The notes below the pieces were generated by a model. The model made no database searches and was not told the DNA's origin. It was given only the letters and a program-made list of their open reading frames with translations. DNA of 64,000 bases from Corythucha ciliata (lineage: Eukaryota; Arthropoda; Insecta; Hemiptera; Tingidae). Position numbers and translations under genes: made by a program. Within the stretch, counting starts at the first letter, position 1, and each line of letters begins with the position of its first letter. Below are positions 58,210 to 64,000 of this stretch, in pieces. The DNA is taken from the NCBI GenBank assembly GCA_038030265.1, contig CM075940.1, forward strand, positions 13,764,001 to 13,828,000, written 5' to 3'.

Positions 58210-59470
58210 GCCCTTTTTCTCAACGTAGTATACGCGAATAAATTGTGGTTTTCTCTTATTTAGCCGCGAATTAGCGTTTTTAGTTTAATTTTAGGCAGGC
58301 ACTTAGTGCTCCCCTTACAGTGCGCTCCCCACTCCCTCGTTGTAAAACCCCTCGATATATAAACCCTGTTTCTTGGTTAAAATTGAGAAAAAATCGCTAA
58401 TTAGCTGCTAATATGAGGAAAAAGCACTAACTCGCGCATGCCTAAAAATGTGTTGAAATCACATAATCGTGGTCAAAATTATGATGAAGTGCTAATTCAC
58501 GGCTAAAAATGAGAAAAAGTGCTCATGTTCAAATTTGGAATTAAGAGAACGCCAATTCGCAATTTTTGGAGGCAGCTCCAAATATTGAGAAGAAGTGCTA
58601 ATCCGGAGCTAAAAATGAGAAATGCATTAATTATTGCAACATAATGTGAATGCATCGCCAATTACCTGCTAGTATAGAGAAAAAGTGCTTATTCGCTGCT
58701 TAAATTGAGAAAATCGCGGCTAAAATTGAGAAAAATTGCTAACTCATGGCTAAATGTGAAATAATTGTGAAAAAGCTGTAATGCGCGGCTAAATTTGAAA
58801 AACCCCATAATTTGTGGGGGGATCCTAATTTACTGACGCACACAAAAATCAACCCCGGCACCCTATAATTGAGGGAAAACGCTAACTCACTGCTAAAATG
58901 GGGAATAAAAAGCCTAACTCACATGCCTAAATGTGAAAAAATCGCACATTCATGGTCAATATTAAGAATAAGAGCTAATTGACGGCAAAAAGTGAGAATA
59001 AGGGCTCATTTAAAGCTGAAATTGAGAGCTGACGCCAATTCGCGATTTTTGGAGGCAGCTAGCAGCTTCATATAGATGAAGTTGAGAAGAGGCGCTAATT
59101 ATGAAAAATAAGAAAAGTGCTAATTATTCGTTGCTAAAATGAAGAAAAAGTGCTAACTCATGGCTGGAAATAATTTCTGAATAGCTCTTGAATCCACGGC
59201 TAAATTTGAGAATAGCGATAATTTGCGGGGTGTATCCTAATTTACAGCCAAAATTAAGAAAATTCACGGTTTCAACGGCCACTTCGTTTGCTGAAGATAA
59301 AGTGCTATGTCTTGGCTGAAGCAAAAGAAATTGATGATTCGTGGCTAAAATCGAGGAAAACTTATATTGTCGACTAAATTTGTTAAAAGTGCTAATTCAT
59401 AGCTAAAGTTAAGAAAACTCTAATCGCGGATAAAAATGAGAAAAATAGCTGATTCGCGTCCAAAACTTAC
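58210..59470. repeat. F2 array, plus then minus orientation
   Basis: A few plus units (58210-58300) are followed by about 37 minus units (58370-59470). Landmark TTTTTGGAGGCAGCTCC recurs at about 58563 and 59047. It ends in ACTTCACGG before composite core copy 3. Confidence 0.75.
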
Positions 59471-59477
59471 TTCACGG

Positions 59478-59760
59478 CAGGGTCGTAGCCAGTCGTTGGG
59501 CCTTTGGGTGGGCAGCTTGAAGTGGGAAGTCAAGTTGCAGGCATTCGAGGGTGAGTCCCGAGAAAGAGAACATGGTAGCTCATTAATTATAACGCGCGGG
59601 AAATCGTCAAATCGATCCCAGAAACTGAATTAGCACAGCTAAAGGGTCGTGAACTGTCAAAAACCTAACATCTCTGCTATAAAACTGTCTTTTTTCCATT
59701 CTATTTCGGGGCAAACTCTATTTTGCCGCCTTTACCCCCCCCCCCCCCTTCTTACCAAAG
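59478..59760 (+). mobile_element. Composite element core, copy 3
   Basis: CAGGGTCGTAGCCAGTCG, GAGTCCCGAGAAAGAGAACA, CCCAGAAACTGAATTAGCAC, AACATCTCTGCTATAAAACT and a C run (about 59733-59747) are collinear with 40161-40545 and 50768-51200. Confidence 0.75.
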
Positions 59761-59924
59761 AGTTCCCAAATCCTGTAATATTCACCTTCGATCACTTTCG
59801 AATCGGTGGTAAGGTAAATACAAGTTAGGTGTAACCCCTCCTTAGGATCTTGGTCTCTAAATAGTTTTCTTTTGACACGTTCGTTTTAGACCGCTATTCA
59901 ATCAAATAGGCAAAATCCAGGAAG

Positions 59925-60090
59925 CGTGGAAACCAGCCAACTTCGGTTTTAAAAGAACCGAAACCACGAAATATATGTATTACTGAACGAGCGAAAATGC
60001 GTGAAATTTGTGTTTGGAATGAAACAATAAATCAGTGAAATCAGTTTTTGAATGTGCCAAATGGGGAACTTGCATGAAATGCCCGATTGG
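59925..60090 (-). repeat. F4 units after composite core, copy 3
   Basis: Units CGAAACCACGAAATATATG and CGTGAAATTTGTGTTTGGAA are more degraded than in the other two copies. Confidence 0.5.
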
Positions 60091-60299
60091 GGGGAAAAGT
60101 ATACCAGTGAATTGGCACATGCGGACAACGATATCAACGGTAGTTGCAGCCCGATTGGTGCGTCTGGTGATTTTTAAATAAATTTCAAAGTTCTTCAGCT
60201 GGGGATTGATGGGCGGGTGATCCTGAAGAATTTCTTTTGGCAAAAGAAATCTTTTTATGCGTGCTTAATAAACTAGTATAAATAAACGTTTAAATAAGT

Positions 60300-62400
60300 A
60301 TTAACGTTTTTCTCTTCGATTTCATCAGTGAATCTGCGCTTCTGCACAGTTTTAGATGTGAGTGAGCCGTTCTTTCTCAATTTTAGCTGCGAATTACCGT
60401 TTTTCATTAGCAATTTTTCTCTATTCTAACCGTGATCAATTGTATCTGCGAATACGTGCTCTTTCTCAATTATATCCGCGAACTAGCAATTTTTCTCAAT
60501 TTCAAGCGCGAATTAGCGCTGTTTCTAAATTTAATCCACGAATCACCGCTTTTTCACAATTTTGGTCGTAAAAATTGGCGTTTTTTCTTTATTTAGGCCC
60601 CGAATTATCGTTTTACTTTCATGTTTCCGAAGCCTGTATTACTGTGGTTACTAATACAGTAATTCAACTGTTGAACCGTTGGCAAAGCTCAGTGGCGGAT
60701 CTAGGTTTTCATATTGGGGCAAACTTGTCTCTACAGGAACCGTGAATCGGTGTTTATTCAATTTTAGCCGTGAATTAGAGGATTTTTTTTTTTTTTCAAA
60801 TTTATCCGAGATTCATCGTTTTTCTCTATTTTAGCAGCGAATAAGCACTTCTTATACCCACACCCACCACGGCCGTGCATTTTCCCTGTTTTAAGCAGCG
60901 AATGAGCTCTTTATCTTAATTTTAGACGGAAATTAGCGGTTTGCCTCAGTTTTAGCAACGAGTTAAAGTTGCCCCCTCACTATTTTAGCGTTTTTCTTCA
61001 CTTCTTAGTCATCCGAATTAGCGTTTTTCATTTTTGCTGAGAATTATTTCTGAATTTTAGCTGTGAATTATTCCTCAATTTCACCCCCGAATCACCGCTT
61101 TTTCATTTTTTCCTCAATTTCAGCTCCGAGTTGGAGGAATTTCCACATAATCCGTGAATTGGCACTTTCCTCCATTTAGCTCCGAATCAGCGCTTTATTG
61201 TAATATTAGCCGCGAATCAACGAATTTTCTCCATTTCAGCCGGGAATTAGCGGTCAGAGGAACAGTTTTAGTCGTGAAAAAGCGCGATTTTCGAATACAT
61301 CCGTGAATTGTCGTTTTTTCAATTTTAGCTTCACATGCCGTGAATTAGCGCTATATCTCATTTTAGCCGCGAGTTATATTCCCAGTGTTAGCGTTGGATT
61401 ATTTCTTAATTTTCGCCGCGAATCACCGCATTCCTTAATCTTAGCTGTAAATTAGCGCATTTTCTCGAATTGGTCCGCGAATTAGCATCTTTCTCCGTTC
61501 AAAGCTGATGATAAGCGCTTTTTGCCAAAATTAGACAGGAGTTTAAGATTTCATTATCCATATTTTATCTGCAAATGAGCGTTCTACATCAATTTTAGGC
61601 GGGAATTAGCGGTTTGTCTCAGATATTAGCTGTGAATAAGCGGGTTTTTGATGGCATTGTGTCCGTGAATTAGCTTTTTTCTTAATTTTTGCCGCGATGC
61701 AAGCGCTTTATCCCAATTTTAGTCGATAATTATTTCTCAAAGTCACCTGCTAATTATCGCGTTTCCTTAATTTTAGCCGTGAATTAGCGGATTTTCTCAA
61801 ATTGATCCGCGAATTGGCGTATTTCTCTATTTTAGCTGCGAATGAGCGGTTTACTTTAATTATAGGCGGAAATTTAGCAGATTTTCTCAGTTTTAGCCGC
61901 GAACTAGGTGGTTTTCTCAATTTTAGCTGTGAATCATCGATTTTTCTAAATTTCAATCCCGTTGTTGCTTCGAGAAATCACGAATTAGCGTTTTTGAGCC
62001 TACTGAGTGAATGGACGACTGCAGCTTTTTCTCAATTTTATAGCGGCGAATTAGCGCCTTTTCTCAATTATCGCCGGACACTAGTGTTTTTTTCCATTTT
62101 TAGCCACGAATTAGTGATTTAATTAGTTTTATACTATGAGCAAGCGCTTTTTCGCTATTTCAGCCACAAATTTTAGTGCTTTTCCCCGCATACTTGCCCC
62201 ATGACTAGCACATTAGATCGCCTTCTAAATGTTTTTCCGTCGTTTAAAGGCCTATAAAAACTTGGGATTAGCGTATTTTCTCTGTTCTGTGGGCGACGTT
62301 GTCTTCAGATATCTCGAATTTCTGTATTTTTCTTATTTTAATTGGCAAATGAGCGCTTGTTCTCAATATTTGCCGTTATAATGAACGCTTTAAAACCTAA
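60300..62400 (+). repeat. F2 array, plus orientation, longest in window
   Basis: About 65 units with TTCTCAATTTTAGCCGCGAA and TTAGCGCTTTT. It is interrupted near 60690 by the hAT-like end CAGTGGCGGATCTAGG. A C run (about 62436-62445) follows. Confidence 0.85.
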
Positions 62401-63170
62401 AAATCCATATTTTTCATCTTAAAGCATTTCAGTGCCCCCCCCCCTCTTTAAATGGAGGCCTCACCGTCGCGGAGACCGGAGATCGAGTCCCAGGCCCGGA
62501 GACTCGTCCGGGCGAAAACCGGAGATCTGGTAGCCCTAAATGTGTGATTCTCAGGATAAGGGCAATTTTCAGCATAATCTTAGTTTTCTGACAAAGCATA
62601 TTCTCAGAATGTAACTTTTTTCAATTCTGATGCATTCTTTGATGAAACACAACAGTTTAGGCTAGTTTTCAGAGGTCAAGACGCATTTTTGAACTTGATA
62701 CGTAAAATTTCAGTTTTAATAGAGGCACGTTACTGACTATACTCCCACGCTACTGACGAAAATGAGGTTGGGTCAAAAGAACCAGTGAAAATAGTATGCT
62801 TACTTTTTTTTAATGGTAAAAAATGTTATCTCAAGTCATAGCGAACAAAGCAAATTTAATGTATAATTTTCTGAAACTTGTCCGAAATCAAATAACGTTA
62901 TTTTTCAAGAACTCAATATATTTGTAGTCTTCAATCTTCACAAGGCGGCTAGAAACTGCCGCAGGTGGACTTTTCAATTTACAAAGGAACCCATTCATTG
63001 GAATCGTCTGCCTGTCAACGATGGTATGGCCACATGAATAGATTGTTAGGGCCTGAACGGCTCATAAAGTTCACGACTTCAACCCAGGGCCGTTTCTAGC
63101 CCTCGCGGGGCCCCTAGGCGAGAACTATCGGGAGGCCCCCTAACAGCCGGTGGATATAGTAAATGTATAC
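62400..63170. other. TE-end remnants and unique sequence
   Basis: At 62480-62540 the minus strand reads GGGCTACCAGATCTCCGGTT..CGCCCGGAC, a hAT-like end. CAGGGCCGTTTCTAGCCC starts at 63085. The rest has no repeat copies and no gene. Confidence 0.45.
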
Positions 63171-63400
63171 TTAAACAAAGACGCGCTTTGAGGTTTTGCT
63201 TAAAAGGGAGGGGCTTCAGAAATTGTATGCTTTGCTCACCTAAAACTGGCTTGATAGCCACTCGCATCCTTCAAACAGCTGAACTAGGTATTCCCCCCAA
63301 AAATCCGGATAAGCTAACTATAGTTGCACCAAAAAATGGCAAAAACTGATTATTTTCACGCCTTAAAAATGACTAAACTTACTATTTACTACAACCTACG
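63170..63400 (-). repeat. Left boundary of an F1 element
   Basis: GGGGCTTCAGAAATTGTATG and AAACTGGCTTGATAGCCACT correspond to the blocks at about 12728-12780 and 23670-23725. Degraded F1 units follow. Confidence 0.6.
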
Positions 63401-63402
63401 TG

Positions 63403-63665
63403 GGCGCGCCTCGATGGTGTAATGGATACAATGCTCGCTTCGCAACCCAGCGGGCCTGGGTTCAAATACAGCCATTGCCCACTACACTATAAGGCTGCGG
63501 CGAGCTGTGACACGGCACACTCGGCTTCGTGTGGGCGTTCCCGGCGGTGTGCGTTCAACAAACCGCGCACCGAACGAAACGCCCGACAAGTACGGATGTG
63601 AAGTGCCCAGTTAGATAGATGGGTATGACGTAGGAGCCCACTTGTGGCCTTGGCCGGGAAAGGCA
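63403..63665 (+). mobile_element. tRNA-derived SINE inside an F1 array
   Basis: The head is tRNA-like, with an A box TGGTGTAATGG (63415-63425) and a B box GGTTCAAATAC (63459-63469) at tRNA spacing. An unrelated body follows (CACGGCACACTCGGCTTCGT, GTGTGCGTTCAACAAACCGC) and stops at an 11-base C run (63666-63676). It is not an intact tRNA gene: the acceptor ends do not pair well. Confidence 0.75.
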
Positions 63666-63689
63666 CCCCCCCCCCCGAAAAATACTACG

Positions 63690-64000
63690 ACCTAAAAATA
63701 GCGAAACTGGCGATTGCCGCTCTAAAAATAGCCAAACTGATTTCTCGCGCCCTATAAATTGTTAGACGTACGATTAGGGTGCCGTGAAAATACCTGAAAA
63801 GTTCATGATTCGCGCCCTAAAAATGGCTAAATCGACCAATGGCGCACCAATAGTGGCCTTGGCTTAACCTGCATACTTGGCGTCCTAAAACAGCTAAATT
63901 GGCTCCTCGCACTCTAAAAATGACTAGAACTGACGATTCGAGCCCTTAAAATGCCTATACAGATGATTCCTGCTCTGAAAATGGTAAAAGTGTGCCAAGA
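63690..64000 (-). repeat. F1 array, minus orientation, runs off the window
   Basis: Units ACTGACGATTCGAGCCCTTA and AAAATGGCTAAATCGACCAA, with the ACAGATGATTCCTGCTCTGA variant near 63958. Confidence 0.75.

Noticed and set aside
63403..63475. Possible tRNA gene
   Set aside because: The A and B boxes are good, but the acceptor stem does not pair and a SINE body follows.

Overview
The window looks like a gene-sparse, repeat-saturated piece of an invertebrate genome, most probably an arthropod. The reasons are a ZAD-type C2H2 zinc-finger gene, a proteasome Rpt5 protein very close to the insect form, spliceosomal introns of 57-101 bp, and abundant hAT-type transposon ends. I cannot place the species; a crustacean or other non-model arthropod is my guess.

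Genes. Six protein-coding loci are supported by recognisable proteins plus consistent splice sites and phases: Rpt5/PSMC3 (+, 3351-4850, N-terminal exon missing), a ZAD + 10-finger C2H2 protein (-, 10300-19517), WDR20 (+, 20204-27968, head-to-head with the ZAD gene), RNF121 (-, 36691-38006 with a tentative first exon at 42216-42302), ARPC4 (-, 43258-43764, intronless) and TTC5/STRAP (+, 48948-54995, 440 codons in nine exons). They are housekeeping genes of unrelated pathways: proteasome, USP12/46 activation, ER/Golgi E3 ligase, Arp2/3 actin nucleation, stress-responsive TPR cofactor. Introns fall in two size classes: nearly all are under about 100 bp, and the spliced genes other than Rpt5 each also have one 4-8 kb intron near the 5' end filled with repeats.

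Repeats. Most of the remaining DNA is degenerate short-period arrays, mostly about 30 bp. I sorted them into families. F1 carries GTCAGTTT..GCCATTTTTAGG..GCGAAT. F2 carries GAATTAGCG, a T tract and TTTTAGCCGC. F3 has GTCAGTTTTG..GTAAAATC. F4 has AATTTCGCGGATTT..GGCTCTTTCAAAA. F5 has GACGAAATTGACAGTTT. F6 has AACTTACAATTTCGCGGATATTT. F7 has TGTGGTTGGAGCTTTACTG. F8 is a 160-bp tandem. F1, F2, F4 and F6 share a CGCGAAT/TTCGCGGAT core. The arrays occur in both orientations, often as head-to-head inverted arrays, and are bounded by C or G homopolymers and hAT-like ends such as CAGTGGCGTAG, CAGGGGCGTAGCCAG and CAGTGCCGGC. One element (16797-18868) has matching terminal inverted repeats and a near-perfect 8-bp target duplication. 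A composite of F2 array, unique core and F4 array recurs three times with the same junction. I read these as families of array-bearing non-autonomous elements, reminiscent of foldback elements, rather than classical satellites.

Other elements include at least four small foldback MITEs, a tRNA-derived SINE with a second fragment, a 1.9-kb tandem duplication (30380-34185) and several dispersed repeats. I found no rRNA, no intact tRNA, no CRISPR and no transposase or reverse transcriptase reading frame.
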